Below, in pieces: positions 1 through 9,195 of a stretch of DNA of 64,000 nucleotides. Origin of the DNA: an uncultured Caldisericota bacterium (lineage in GTDB: Bacteria > Caldisericota > Caldisericia > Cryosericales > Cryosericaceae). The translations under genes were made by a program, and so were the position numbers. Below the pieces are notes generated by a model. That model ran no database searches, was not told where the DNA came from, and was given only the letters and a program-made list of their open reading frames with translations. The stretch is taken from assembly GCA_903871855.1 (NCBI GenBank), contig CAIQIK010000042.1, positions 93,926 through 157,925 of the forward strand, written 5' to 3'. The stretch's first letter is position 1; the number at the start of each line of letters is the position of its first letter.

Positions 1-422
1 GACACGGCGACCGCGAAGACAATGGATTGTACGAAGTTGTAGTTGTACGTGATCTGGTCGAACGTGACGGCCAGGATGGCGCAGTTGGTCGTGATCAGAG
101 GGAGATAGATGCCCATGGCGTGGTAGAGCGCCGGCACGCTCTTCTTGAGGTAGAACTCGACCAATTGAACCAGCGCGGCGATGACGACGATGAAAACCAG
201 AATCTCGAGGAATTCGAGGCCGTTCGGCTTGAGGATCCAGTAGTAGATGGGCCACGTGACGGCCGAAGCCATCACCGTGACAAAGGTCACGGCCAGCCCC
301 ATGCCTACCGACTGTCCTACGTCGGACGTCATGCCGATGTAGGAGCAAAGCGCGATGAAGCGCATGAGGATGATATTGTTGATGAGGAACGCTGCGACGA
401 AGATCTTGATCAAGTCAGACAT
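1..422 (-). CDS. rnfA: Electron transport complex subunit RnfA (partial, runs off window start)
   Basis: Membrane subunit of the Rnf ferredoxin:NAD oxidoreductase. The visible 140 codons begin MSDLIKIFVAAFLINNIILM at an ATG and show hydrophobic segments with the conserved TTNCAILAV stretch typical of RnfA/NqrE. The 3' end of the gene lies beyond base 1. It follows rnfE after 8 bp, giving the order C-D-G-E-A; rnfB would be next. The family fold has six membrane helices, and RnfA pairs with RnfE to hold an intramembrane iron-sulfur centre (established knowledge). It also resembles RnfE, but the position in the cluster fixes the assignment. Confidence 0.93.
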   Translation of the reverse strand, partial: MSDLIKIFVAAFLINNIILMRFIALCSYIGMTSDVGQSVGMGLAVTFVTVMASAVTWPIYYWILKPNGLEFLEILVFIVVIAALVQLVEFYLKKSVPALYHAMGIYLPLITTNCAILAVTFDQITYNYNFVQSIVFAVAV

Positions 423-430
423 GTGTCCTC

Positions 431-1099
431 CTATGCCTTTTCGGTCGAGCCGTTTTCGGGCAGCGTGCAGCAGCTATCCTGGGTTGGTTCCGGCTTTCTG
501 CCTGCCAGCAGTTTTCGGCGCAGGTCGTTGCTTGCTGCCATCCAGAGGGCAAAGACGAGGAAGCCACCGGGTGGCAGGATGAAGAAGATCATGGGCGAGA
601 AGGATGACGGCATGATCTGGAATCCCAGAAGAGTACCGTTGCCCAGCAGCTCCCGGACAACTGCCAAGGCGATGAGGACCCACGTATACCCGAGTCCCAT
701 GCCAAAGCCGTCGAATATAGAGTCGAGAACGGGCTGCTTGGACGAGAATGCTTCCACACGCCCCATGACGATGCAGTTCACCACGACGAGTGGGATGAAG
801 ACACCCATGGACTTGGAGAGGACGGGGAAGTACGCTTTCATCTCGAGGTCCATGATGGTCGTGAATGCTGCAATAACAATCAGGAAGATGGGCATACGGA
901 TGCTATCCGGAATCAGGTTCCGGAACAGTGAAATGATGAGCTCGGACATGACCAAGACGAAGGTCAGCGCGACGCCCATACCGATGCCGTTGGCGACCGT
1001 AGTCGTTACGGCCATCGAGGAGCAGAGGCCGATCATAATGATAAACAGCGGGTTTTCGACGATGAGACCGTTGACGAAGACACCAAACAAACGTTTCAC
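431..1099 (-). CDS. rnfE: Electron transport complex subunit RnfE
   Basis: Integral membrane subunit of the Rnf complex, 222 aa, the usual family length. It is strongly hydrophobic, with the paired-family features ENPLFIIMIGLCSSMAV near the N-terminus and VVNCIVMGR mid-protein; this Asn-Cys is conserved in RnfA/E and NqrD/E. The ATG overlaps the end of rnfG by 4 bp, so the two are probably translationally coupled. A hydrophilic C-terminal tail of about 25 residues is longer than in many homologues. Confidence 0.95.
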   Translation of the reverse strand: MKRLFGVFVNGLIVENPLFIIMIGLCSSMAVTTTVANGIGMGVALTFVLVMSELIISLFRNLIPDSIRMPIFLIVIAAFTTIMDLEMKAYFPVLSKSMGVFIPLVVVNCIVMGRVEAFSSKQPVLDSIFDGFGMGLGYTWVLIALAVVRELLGNGTLLGFQIMPSSFSPMIFFILPPGGFLVFALWMAASNDLRRKLLAGRKPEPTQDSCCTLPENGSTEKA

Positions 1100-2118
1100 A
1101 GACCACCTCCTGCAAGAGCCTTGGCAAGAGCTTCGGCAGTTGCTTCCACAAGCGCTGTAGCTCCCTTGCTGCTGAACGTAGCCCCTGAGACTGCATCGAC
1201 ATTCGTACCGACCTCGAGAGGGGTGCCTGCTTTCTTGCCCGCGAATTGCTGTGCAAAAGCAGGTGTCATGATCAAGTTTCCGAGACCGTCTGTGCAGCTG
1301 ACTATTTGCACGCCGGTGATTGTTCCATCCACTGAGACGCCGACGATAACGGTAACGTTACCGTCGTAGCTCTTTGCTGTGGCCTTCACAGATGCACTGA
1401 CGATAACCCCGCCTCTTGTTGTCACCGATGTTTCCAGGATGGAGACACCAGATACGCTGGACGTTACGGGTCTGGACGAAGGCCGGACGGTATCCGTCGG
1501 TGGAACGACAGGGGTGGTGCCCTGTGAGGAACCTCCAATGCCGAGGGCGTCGGAGACGGCCTTGCCGACGACCTGAACCAGATTGGTAATGGAACGGCTG
1601 GTAATCGTCGCACTGGTGATAGGGATAACATCTTTCTTGACTTCAAAGGCGTCCGTCAGTTTTTTGCCTGCGAACTGTCCTGCGAATGTCGTCTTGGTCG
1701 CTTTGTCGACGTAATACGTCGCATTCGCAGCATTCGCACCGAGACCGGGGGTGTCCTTGTTCTCGAGGACCTTGACGCCTGTGATGATCCCTTCGCTCGA
1801 AACGCCGACGAGCAGTGTCGTGTCACCACCGTAGCTGGGACCCTGGACCTTGACGGCTATGCCCAGCGGTCCTGAAGGGCCGTCCGCTGTATATGCAGCA
1901 TTGAAGATGACTTTTGGGTTCGCGGACTTTACCATGTCCGTTGGGGTGAATCCAGTGGCCTTGGGGAACACTTCGCGAAGACCGGCCTGAAGGTCGGCCT
2001 CCTGGCGCTGTGCAATGGTCTTGCTCGTGCTGTTGTAGACGAAGGCAAGCCCGACACAGCCGACGATGCAATACATTGCCAGGATGAGTCCCAGCTTGAT
2101 CATCTGCCAGCGTTTCAT
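1096..2118 (-). CDS. rnfG: RnfG-like subunit with two tandem FMN-binding domains
   Basis: Periplasm-facing flavoprotein subunit of Rnf, anchored by one N-terminal membrane helix (about residues 7-28). Family members are usually near 200 aa with one FMN_bind domain; this one is 340 aa. Domain 1 (about 94-190) ends in TSAT (T171) and domain 2 (about 250-335) in SGAT (T314). The two are joined by a Pro/Thr/Ser-rich linker at about 195-245. In RnfG/NqrC the Thr of S(T)GAT carries covalent FMN (established), so two attachment sites are possible (inference). It overlaps rnfD and rnfE by 4 bp each. Confidence 0.9.
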   Translation of the reverse strand: MKRWQMIKLGLILAMYCIVGCVGLAFVYNSTSKTIAQRQEADLQAGLREVFPKATGFTPTDMVKSANPKVIFNAAYTADGPSGPLGIAVKVQGPSYGGDTTLLVGVSSEGIITGVKVLENKDTPGLGANAANATYYVDKATKTTFAGQFAGKKLTDAFEVKKDVIPITSATITSRSITNLVQVVGKAVSDALGIGGSSQGTTPVVPPTDTVRPSSRPVTSSVSGVSILETSVTTRGGVIVSASVKATAKSYDGNVTVIVGVSVDGTITGVQIVSCTDGLGNLIMTPAFAQQFAGKKAGTPLEVGTNVDAVSGATFSSKGATALVEATAEALAKALAGGGL

Positions 2119-3107
2119 GCGTTCACCTTCCTGGGCTTCACGAATCCAAACTTGCGAGGGATGATCTTGTCCAGATAAGGCGCGAGGACGTTCATGAGCA
2201 GGATGCCGTAGGTGACGCCCTCAGGGAAATTGCCGAGCTGACGGATCAGGACCGTCATGAGTCCTGCCCCGATGCCAAAAGCCCACTTGCCGACAGGTGT
2301 CACAGGGGTCGTGACATAGTCTGTCGCCATGAAAAAGGCTCCCAGCAGGATGCCACCGGCCAGCACTGAGAAGACCGGGTCGCGTCCAAACAGCCACGAT
2401 GCGGCGAATGTTGCGGCAACCATGGCAACTGGTGTGCGCAGGTCAATAACTCGTGTCACCACCAGGAACGCGGCTCCCAGCAGGAGCAGCAGCGCGGACG
2501 TCTCACCGATGCAACCTGCGTGGTTGCCGAGGAACATCTGGAGGTACAGTGCAGATTTTCCACTGACCCCGACATTCTTCATCACGTCGGTGAGGGTGCC
2601 ACCCAGCTTCAGGATGCCCAGAGGCGTCGCAGTCGTCGTCGCGTCGACGGCAGCCGCACGCAGAGAGGGGGACCAGTGGGTCATAAATGCCGGCCAGCTC
2701 ATCAGCAGAACGGCGCGCCCCACGAGGGCGGGATTGGCGAAGTTGCCACCGAGGCCTCCGAACAACTCCTTGGCCACGATGATGGCGAACGCGGAGCCGA
2801 CCGCTGCCATCCACAATGGGGAGGACACCGGCAGGATGAGCGCGAGCAGCATCCCGGTGACGACCGCAGACAGGTCAGTGACGTGTGTCTCGCGGCGAAG
2901 CGCTTTGCGGAACAGGAACTCGGCTGCGACGGCGCTGACGACTGATGCCGCTGTAACGAGCAGCGCCCGGGGTCCAAAGAAATAGACGCCGCCGGCCAGC
3001 GCGGGGAGTAGGGCGATGATGACCATGCCCATCGTTTTCTGGATATCGTTGCTGGTCACAAAGTGCGGTGCACCAGACAACACGAGCCTTGTCGTCTTAT
3101 TTTCCAT
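2115..3107 (-). CDS. rnfD: Electron transport complex subunit RnfD
   Basis: Integral membrane flavoprotein of Rnf, 330 aa, related to NqrB. It reads MENKTTRLVLSGAPHF at the N-terminus, with many hydrophobic helices and the covalent-FMN region DATTTATPLG. The start is set at the ATG at 3107 because AAGGAGG lies just upstream; longer readings would run deep into rnfC. It overlaps rnfC by 11 bp and rnfG by 4 bp. Its neighbours leave no doubt about the complex. Confidence 0.95.
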   Translation of the reverse strand: MENKTTRLVLSGAPHFVTSNDIQKTMGMVIIALLPALAGGVYFFGPRALLVTAASVVSAVAAEFLFRKALRRETHVTDLSAVVTGMLLALILPVSSPLWMAAVGSAFAIIVAKELFGGLGGNFANPALVGRAVLLMSWPAFMTHWSPSLRAAAVDATTTATPLGILKLGGTLTDVMKNVGVSGKSALYLQMFLGNHAGCIGETSALLLLLGAAFLVVTRVIDLRTPVAMVAATFAASWLFGRDPVFSVLAGGILLGAFFMATDYVTTPVTPVGKWAFGIGAGLMTVLIRQLGNFPEGVTYGILLMNVLAPYLDKIIPRKFGFVKPRKVNA

Positions 3108-4437
3108 GGCGGGCCTCCTTGGCACGCTGGTTGCGGAGAAGATCCTTGCCGAGTTTAAACCGCTGGGTAAGCTGAATACGCGCGGGACAGACATAGCTGC
3201 AGGCACCGCACTCGAAGCAGTCGATAAGGCCGATGGCATCGGCGCGGTTCAGGTCGTTCGCATCCAGTGCAGCGTTCATCAGCATGGGCATGAGAAGGGC
3301 AGGACAGGCGTCGGCGCAGCGGCCGCAGCGGATGCACAGGCGCTCCTCGTACTGCGTCGATTCGGCGGCAGTGAAGAACAAGACGCCACTGGTGCCTTTG
3401 GCGACCGGGACCTGCAGTGTCGGCACAGCGACGCCCATCATGGGGCCGCCGAAAATGACTTTGCGGACATCGTCGCTGATCTGAATCACACCGGGAATGA
3501 GATCAGCGATCATCGTCCCGATAGGTGCATACAGATTCTTGGGTGTTATGCAGGCTCCGCCTGCGACGGTGAAACCACGTTCGATGAGGGGTTTGCCGTC
3601 GGCGAATGCCTCTTTGACGGCTTTGAGGGTCCCGATATTCTGGCAGATGACCCCGATGTCTGCCGGCAGCCCGTGAGAGGGGACCTCACGTCCAGTGACC
3701 GCCTTGATGAGCATCTTCTCCCCGCCTTCGGGGTACTTGGTTGCAGCGATGACGATTGCCATTGGGATGCCGTGGCTGTGTCCAGCAAACTCTCGTTCAA
3801 TGGCGGGCAGAGCCTCGGCCTTGTTGGATTCGATGGCAACTACGGCCCTCTTGGCGCCCACGATGTGGGCGGCGATTGCAAGTCCCTCGACGACGTCTGC
3901 CGGCGTTTCGATCATCGTCCGGTAGTCGATCGTCAGGTAGGGCTCGCATTCTGCGCCATTAGCAATCAATGTGTCCACGGGTTTGTCTGCCGGTGGGGCC
4001 AGCTTGACGTCAGTTGGGAAGGACGCGCCTCCCATGCCGACGATACCGGCGTCGCGCAAACGCTTGATCGCTTCCTCGCGTGAGCAGGCAAAAGCGTCGA
4101 GTGGCGCCATGTATGCTGTCTCATCGGTGCCGTCAGCCTCAATGAAGACGGCCATGCCATCCTTCAGATTACTCTGGGGGGCAGGTTCGATCTTCTTGAC
4201 GATACCGGTGATGGATGCGTGGACTGCCGCTGCAGGACAGGCCTCGACGTCGCCGATCTTCTGACCCTTCAGGACGCGGTCTCCGACCTTGACGAGCGGC
4301 TGGTTTTGTGCGCCGATAGCCTGTGTCAGGTGAATGACGACAGATGTTGGCGCCGGCACATGTTCGATAGGCAGATCTCTGGTTGGTTCCTTGTGCTCAG
4401 GGGGGTGAACACCGCCTCTGAATGTTTTCAGACTCAT
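3097..4437 (-). CDS. rnfC: Electron transport complex subunit RnfC
   Basis: Peripheral subunit of Rnf that binds NADH/FMN and iron-sulfur clusters, 446 aa. It starts MSLKTFRGGVHPPEHK, carries the Gly-rich stretch GIVGMGGASFPTDVKL (flavin/NADH-binding region), and ends with two 4Fe-4S ferredoxin motifs, CIRCGRCADACP and CFECGACSYVCP. The ATG directly follows the stop of the upstream zinc-ribbon gene (TAG then ATG). It is the first rnf gene of the cluster, as in Firmicutes and Thermotogae. Confidence 0.96.
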   Translation of the reverse strand: MSLKTFRGGVHPPEHKEPTRDLPIEHVPAPTSVVIHLTQAIGAQNQPLVKVGDRVLKGQKIGDVEACPAAAVHASITGIVKKIEPAPQSNLKDGMAVFIEADGTDETAYMAPLDAFACSREEAIKRLRDAGIVGMGGASFPTDVKLAPPADKPVDTLIANGAECEPYLTIDYRTMIETPADVVEGLAIAAHIVGAKRAVVAIESNKAEALPAIEREFAGHSHGIPMAIVIAATKYPEGGEKMLIKAVTGREVPSHGLPADIGVICQNIGTLKAVKEAFADGKPLIERGFTVAGGACITPKNLYAPIGTMIADLIPGVIQISDDVRKVIFGGPMMGVAVPTLQVPVAKGTSGVLFFTAAESTQYEERLCIRCGRCADACPALLMPMLMNAALDANDLNRADAIGLIDCFECGACSYVCPARIQLTQRFKLGKDLLRNQRAKEARHGK

Positions 4438-4938
4438 CTAGACCAACTCTCCTTTCGCTTCAGGCTGTCGGGTCTTGTGCCCACAATGTGGGCACGATTT
4501 CCAGTTTGTTTCCATGAGTTCACCGCAGGCGGCACATACAGTGCGGAGTTCATCGCCACATGCGGGACAGAACCGATACCTCGACTTCACTTCGTGTCCG
4601 CAGACTGGACACTTCCTGTCCTGTTCGTCCAGGAGGAAGGCGTAGTAACTTCTTTCGAGCTTGAGGACGTCGTTGTTTAGCTTGTCCGTCATGTGATCGT
4701 CCACAGTCAGGGGGTCACGGACGAGAAGATACACGACCAGTGGCAGTAACCCGAGACCGACTACGGTGAAGACCGACCAGACGACGGTGTTGGCGCCTCT
4801 CCTCGACGTGTCCTTGATGGTCCAGATGAGGAGTACGACGACAAGAACAGCCATACCCAGCAGGATGGAACTGAGGTTCGGGATGACCGTGTTCTGCCAG
4901 AATTCTACAAGTGATGTGCCGATAGAATCACCTCCCAA
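4438..4938 (-). CDS. Membrane protein with a C-terminal double zinc ribbon
   Basis: No named family is recognised with confidence. The protein (166 aa at most) has two predicted membrane helices (about residues 22-42 and 50-72), then a helical linker and four CxxC pairs (CPVCGHE, CPACGDE, CAACGE, CPHCGHK) forming two zinc ribbons. It lies between folC (12 bp upstream) and rnfC (0 bp downstream) on the same strand, so it is co-transcribed with rnf. The first standard start is TTG at 4938, but that codon sits inside a strong Shine-Dalgarno GGGAGGTGAT. A near-cognate ATC at 4923 has far better spacing. Confidence 0.8.
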   Translation of the reverse strand: MGGDSIGTSLVEFWQNTVIPNLSSILLGMAVLVVVLLIWTIKDTSRRGANTVVWSVFTVVGLGLLPLVVYLLVRDPLTVDDHMTDKLNNDVLKLERSYYAFLLDEQDRKCPVCGHEVKSRYRFCPACGDELRTVCAACGELMETNWKSCPHCGHKTRQPEAKGELV

Positions 4939-4950
4939 GGCGGAATGGTA

Positions 4951-6300
4951 TCACGGACGCACGAACGTGTAAAGACCCATGAGCTTGCGAACTGCTCCTA
5001 CAAGGTACAGGGAGCCTGTCACGAGCAGCCAGGAACCTTCAGGTGTCAGAGATTGCGCCGTCCGATACGCCTGCTCGAAGTCTTCCTTGACATAAATGGA
5101 TTCGTGTGGATGGAAGTGCAGGAACTTCTCTTCAAGCGCCCACGGGCTGGCCGCACGGTTGTTGTCTGGCACACCGGTCAGGACGACCGTATCGATTTCG
5201 GGCGCAAGGATGCGGGCGATACTGTCCATGTCCTTGTCCTTCAACACGCCAAACAGCATCGTGAACCGCTGGCCTGGAAAATGGGCATGCAGCGATTCTA
5301 CGAGATACTTGGCTGCTGTCTGTGTGTGTGCACCATCAAGAAGGACCATTGGAGTCCCGGGAACGAGCTCCATGCGTCCTGGCCAGAACGTCTGCTCCAG
5401 GGCACGCCGCATTGCGCTTTCAGGCACGTCGAAGTCGTCCTTCACCGCCAGAGCAACGACAGCCGTGATGGCGCTGGCAGCATTCTGGACCTGATGAGTT
5501 CCGCGCAGCGAGATGGTCACGCCCGGGAGTGAAACCCGTCGGCCGAGGACTACGCCCTCGTAGTCGAACGTGACGGAGTCCGGTGTAAACCGCTGCGAGG
5601 AGAAGGCGTAGTCTCGTCCGGCAAGAGCGATCCGGTTTCCCATGGCCTCGGCCTGGGCGAGCAGGGTCGCCTGGGCGGCAGGGTAGTCCTGATGGCCGAT
5701 GACCGTGATACCCCCCTGCTTGATGATGCCGGCCTTCTGGGTCGCGATCTCTTCGACGGTGTTGCCAAGGCGGTCCGTGTGTTCTAGTCCGATATTCGTG
5801 ATAACAGCGGCCTCGGGCACGGGGATCACGTTCGTGGCATCATGCAGCCCTCCGAGACCGACCTCCCACACGACCACGTCGACCTTTTTGCATGCGAAGT
5901 GTACGATCGCCATGGCGGTGAAGACCTCAAAGACCGTGACCGGGTCGTCTTCCGAGACGTTGCCAATTGCACTCCACACGACGTCGAACACCTCAAGGAA
6001 GTCTTCCGGTGAGAGCATTGTCCCGCCCACCGAGATGCGTTCGCCAACATTGACGAGTGAGGGACTGATGTAGAGACCGACGGTGTAGCCGGCTTCCTCG
6101 AGTATGCGCGCCGTGAACGCACAGACTGACCCTTTGCCTTTGGTGCCTGCCACGTGAACGAATCGGAGCTGCCGTTCCGGGTTTCCCAGGCGAACCATGA
6201 TACGGCGTATTCTCTCCAGGCCCAGCTTTGAGCCAAACTTGGAGAGTGAGAAGACACAATCGAGCGCTTCAGCGTATGTCCTTCGAGCGCGAGTTTCCAC
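4951..6300 (-). CDS. folC: Bifunctional folylpolyglutamate/dihydrofolate synthase
   Basis: Cytoplasmic Mur-ligase-family enzyme that adds glutamate to folates (and to dihydropteroate in bifunctional forms). It is 449 aa, a normal length. The P-loop HVAGTKGKGSVCAF is near residue 50, and the family motif EVGLGGLHDATNV (normally GLGGRxDATN) is near 145. The C-terminal glutamate-ligase domain includes LLDGAHTQTAAK. The start is GTG at 6300, 11 bp after the valS stop, with no clear ribosome binding site, suggesting coupling to valS. Confidence 0.93.
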   Translation of the reverse strand: METRARRTYAEALDCVFSLSKFGSKLGLERIRRIMVRLGNPERQLRFVHVAGTKGKGSVCAFTARILEEAGYTVGLYISPSLVNVGERISVGGTMLSPEDFLEVFDVVWSAIGNVSEDDPVTVFEVFTAMAIVHFACKKVDVVVWEVGLGGLHDATNVIPVPEAAVITNIGLEHTDRLGNTVEEIATQKAGIIKQGGITVIGHQDYPAAQATLLAQAEAMGNRIALAGRDYAFSSQRFTPDSVTFDYEGVVLGRRVSLPGVTISLRGTHQVQNAASAITAVVALAVKDDFDVPESAMRRALEQTFWPGRMELVPGTPMVLLDGAHTQTAAKYLVESLHAHFPGQRFTMLFGVLKDKDMDSIARILAPEIDTVVLTGVPDNNRAASPWALEEKFLHFHPHESIYVKEDFEQAYRTAQSLTPEGSWLLVTGSLYLVGAVRKLMGLYTFVRP

Positions 6301-6311
6301 GCCTGTCAGGG

Positions 6312-8948
6312 CTAGGCCTGTCCCTCCAGGAAGGCACCGACGAGCCGTTCTTCAGCCTTGAGGTCTTCCAGTTTCTGCGTGTCCTTGTCCACGACTTCGG
6401 CCGGCGCACGTGCGAGGAAGTCCTGGTTGCTCAGCCGAGCTTCGAGCTTGGCGATATCTGCGTGCAGGAGCTCCAGTTTGCTGCCGAGCACCTTGAGCTC
6501 GCCTTCGTAGTCAAAGTCCGACTTCGCAAGGAGCATGACCTGCATCGCCCCATACGCGCCTTTGATGTAGCGCTGGGCCGGATCCAGTTCAGTGCCGATG
6601 TCGGCAAACCGCCCCACAAACTTAACTGCCTCCGCGTTTGCCGTGATTGCTGCAATGTCGCTCTCCGACCCGACCGCCACGACGCTCTGCTTCTCGGTTG
6701 GCGGCAGGTGAAAGACCGCCTTGAGGTTCCGGACTGCCTTGATGAACCCGATGAGGAAGTCGGCCTGTGTGGCGTCCCCCTCGTAGGTGACCATTCCATC
6801 GGCTTCCGGGTACGCCGCTGTCATGATCAGATGGTCGCCGCCGTACAGCTGCTGTGTGATGGTCTCCGTGACAAAGGGGATAAACGGATGGAGAAGCCGC
6901 AGTGTATTCTCCAGGACGTATGCCAGTACCCAGCGGGTTGCGGGTGCCTTGGCCTCGTCGCGGAGAGGGATCTTCGACAACTCAATGTACCAGTCGCAGA
7001 AATCGCCCCAGACAAACTCGTAGACCCGGTGCGAAGCCTCGCCGAAGTCATATATATCCATTTTGGCCGTCACATCGCGTGTCGCGTCGGCCAGACGCGT
7101 CAGGATCCATCGATCGAACAGGCCAAGCTGATCGTCGGACGGACGGGGTCCTGCAAGTGCTTCCTTGACGTCTACGCCGGCTACGACGAAGCGCGTGGCG
7201 TTCCACAGCTTGTTGATGAAGTTCCGCGACGACAGCAGCTTCTGGTCGGAGGGCAGAATGTCTTGTCCTCCGTAGGTGGAGAGGGAGGCCATGGTGAATC
7301 GCAGAGCGTCGGTGCCGTACGTACTGATGAGGTCCAGTGGATCCAGTTGATTCTTGAGCGACTTGCTCATCTTCCGTCCCTGTTCGTCACGAATGAGACC
7401 CGTGATGAAGACCGTATGGAAGGGGACATTATTCATGAACTCGAGGCCGGACATGACCATGCGGGCGACCCAGAAGAAGATGATATCGTATCCGGTGATG
7501 AGCAGAGACGTCGGATAGTAATATGTGAGAGAGGCGGTCTGTTCGGGCCACCCCAGCGTGGCGAACGGCCACAATGCCGAGCTGAACCACGTATCCAGGA
7601 CATCGTTTTCCTGGGTGATATGACTGCCGCCGCATTTCGGGCAGACGTGGGGATCGACCACGGAAACGATGACCTCTCCACAGTCCTCGCAATGGTAGAC
7701 CGGAATGCGGTGACCCCACCACAACTGACGGGAAACACACCAGTCGTTGATGTTTTCCAGCCAGCTCTCATAGACCTTCCGCCACTTGACCGGCAGGACC
7801 TCGACCTTGCCCTGGCGTTCAGTCTCCAGTGCCCTGGTAGCCAGGTCCTTCATGCGCAAGTACCACTGGTCCGTGACAATGGGTTCAATGATGGAACCGC
7901 AGCGCGAACAGTGTCCGACACTGTGCTCATAGTTGTCCACCTTCTCCAGCAGCCCCAGGGCATCGATCTCGGTCACGATCTTCTCACGGGCCTGGGTCAC
8001 CGTCATGTCCTTGTAGTGCAAGGCATTCTCGTTCATAAGGCCGTCGAGACCGATGACAGCCATGTTTGAAAGATTGTTCCGCCGGCCGACCTCGAAGTCT
8101 GTGGGATCGTGACCGGGAGTGATCTTCAGGGCGCCCGTGCCGAAATCCAGCAGGACGGCTTCATCCGCGATCACCGGGATCGTTCGGTTGGCGGCAGGAA
8201 CAATGACTTCTTTGCCGACAATGTTCGTGTACCGAGGGTCAGTTGGGTTGACGGCGACGGCTGCATCTGCGAGGATGGTCTCCGGACGCGTCGTGGCAAT
8301 CGTCACGAACCCAGAGCCGTCTGCGAATGGATATCGGACGTACCAGAGATGACCTTTCTCGTTGGCATACGTGACCTCGATGTCCGAGATGGCCGTGTGG
8401 CAATGGGGACACCAGTTGGTGATACGCTGACCTTTGTAGAGGAGGCCTTTTTCGTAGTAATGGACGAAGGCAGTCTTGACCGCGCGCTCATATGGTTCGT
8501 CAAGTGTGAAGCGCAGACGGTCCCAATCGGCGGAGACGCCGAGCTTCTTGAGTTGGGACAGGATGATTCCTCCGTACTTTTCTTTCCACTCCCAGATGCG
8601 GCGGACGAATTCGTCGCGCCCAAGTCCTTCCTTGGTCAACCCCTGTTCCTTGATCTGACGCTCGACGACCGCCTGCGTGGCGATGCCGGCGTGATCCATA
8701 CCCGGCAGCCACAGAGCCTCAAACCCCTTCATGCGCTTGTACCGGACCGCGATGTCCTGGAGGGTCATGTTGAGAGCGTGGCCCATATGCAGGTACCCGG
8801 TGATATTGGGTGGTGGCATCATGACGACGAATGGTGTTCTGTCGGGGTTGGGCTCCGAATGAAAAGCCGCCTGGCTGAGCCACAGGTCATAAATCTGTTC
8901 CTCGTGCTTCTTTGCTTCGTATAGCGGATCCAGCTCGATTGGAGTCAT
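6312..8948 (-). CDS. valS: Valyl-tRNA synthetase
   Basis: Class I aminoacyl-tRNA synthetase, 878 aa. It has the HIGH-type motif PPPNITGYLHMGHALN near residue 50 and the KMSKS motif GRKMSKSLKN. An editing domain lies between them. Zinc-type CxxC pairs are visible (CEDCG...CPKCGG, HCSRCG), and a C-terminal coiled coil ends the protein. The ATG at 8948 is preceded by GGAGG and lies downstream of a TTGACA/TATACT promoter; a longer open frame to 9035 crosses that promoter and is rejected. It probably heads the valS-folC-rnf unit. No T-box is possible in the roughly 25-nt leader. Confidence 0.97.
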   Translation of the reverse strand: MTPIELDPLYEAKKHEEQIYDLWLSQAAFHSEPNPDRTPFVVMMPPPNITGYLHMGHALNMTLQDIAVRYKRMKGFEALWLPGMDHAGIATQAVVERQIKEQGLTKEGLGRDEFVRRIWEWKEKYGGIILSQLKKLGVSADWDRLRFTLDEPYERAVKTAFVHYYEKGLLYKGQRITNWCPHCHTAISDIEVTYANEKGHLWYVRYPFADGSGFVTIATTRPETILADAAVAVNPTDPRYTNIVGKEVIVPAANRTIPVIADEAVLLDFGTGALKITPGHDPTDFEVGRRNNLSNMAVIGLDGLMNENALHYKDMTVTQAREKIVTEIDALGLLEKVDNYEHSVGHCSRCGSIIEPIVTDQWYLRMKDLATRALETERQGKVEVLPVKWRKVYESWLENINDWCVSRQLWWGHRIPVYHCEDCGEVIVSVVDPHVCPKCGGSHITQENDVLDTWFSSALWPFATLGWPEQTASLTYYYPTSLLITGYDIIFFWVARMVMSGLEFMNNVPFHTVFITGLIRDEQGRKMSKSLKNQLDPLDLISTYGTDALRFTMASLSTYGGQDILPSDQKLLSSRNFINKLWNATRFVVAGVDVKEALAGPRPSDDQLGLFDRWILTRLADATRDVTAKMDIYDFGEASHRVYEFVWGDFCDWYIELSKIPLRDEAKAPATRWVLAYVLENTLRLLHPFIPFVTETITQQLYGGDHLIMTAAYPEADGMVTYEGDATQADFLIGFIKAVRNLKAVFHLPPTEKQSVVAVGSESDIAAITANAEAVKFVGRFADIGTELDPAQRYIKGAYGAMQVMLLAKSDFDYEGELKVLGSKLELLHADIAKLEARLSNQDFLARAPAEVVDKDTQKLEDLKAEERLVGAFLEGQA

Positions 8949-8977
8949 CACCCAAACCTCCACGACGGTATCTTGCA

Positions 8978-9005
8978 AGTATAGGCTTGGGTGGCTGTTT
9001 GTCAA
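8978..9005 (-). promoter_or_regulatory. Promoter of valS
   Basis: On the minus strand TTGACA (9005-9000) and TATACT (8983-8978) are separated by 16 bp, about 30 bp upstream of the valS ATG. Five of six -10 bases and all six -35 bases match the sigma-70 consensus. Confidence 0.85.
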
Positions 9006-9040
9006 TTGAACTGAGGCTCTTCGGCCCCGTGTCATCTGTC

Positions 9041-9148
9041 ATTCCCGCCTTCCCCTCTGTCATTCCCGCCCACACGGTTGTCCTATTCTGTCATTCCCCC
9101 GAGCACTTTTTTCCCATGCGAGGGGCGCTTCTCCGCGCAGGCGGGAAT
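9041..9148. repeat. REP-like ATTCCCGCC repeats
   Basis: ATTCCCGCC occurs at 9041-9049 and 9062-9070, a variant ATTCCCCC starts at 9093, and the inverted form GGCGGGAAT lies at 9140-9148. The block GCGCAGGCGGGAATCCA recurs near 27225-27241, and a related inverted pair lies at 61043-61062. The copies sit between valS and smc. Confidence 0.7.
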
Positions 9149-9195
9149 CCATGTGTTTTGTCGAGTGGTACAGCGAAGGTGTAACAGAATTGGAA

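Noticed and set aside
6228..8069. 613-codon plus-strand open frame opposite valS
   Set aside because: It is the antisense of a clearly recognisable valS with all synthetase motifs; the frame is open only because of high G+C codon bias.
8949..9000. T-box riboswitch before valS or pheS
   Set aside because: Good promoters lie only about 30-45 bp from the start codons, leaving no room for a T-box leader.
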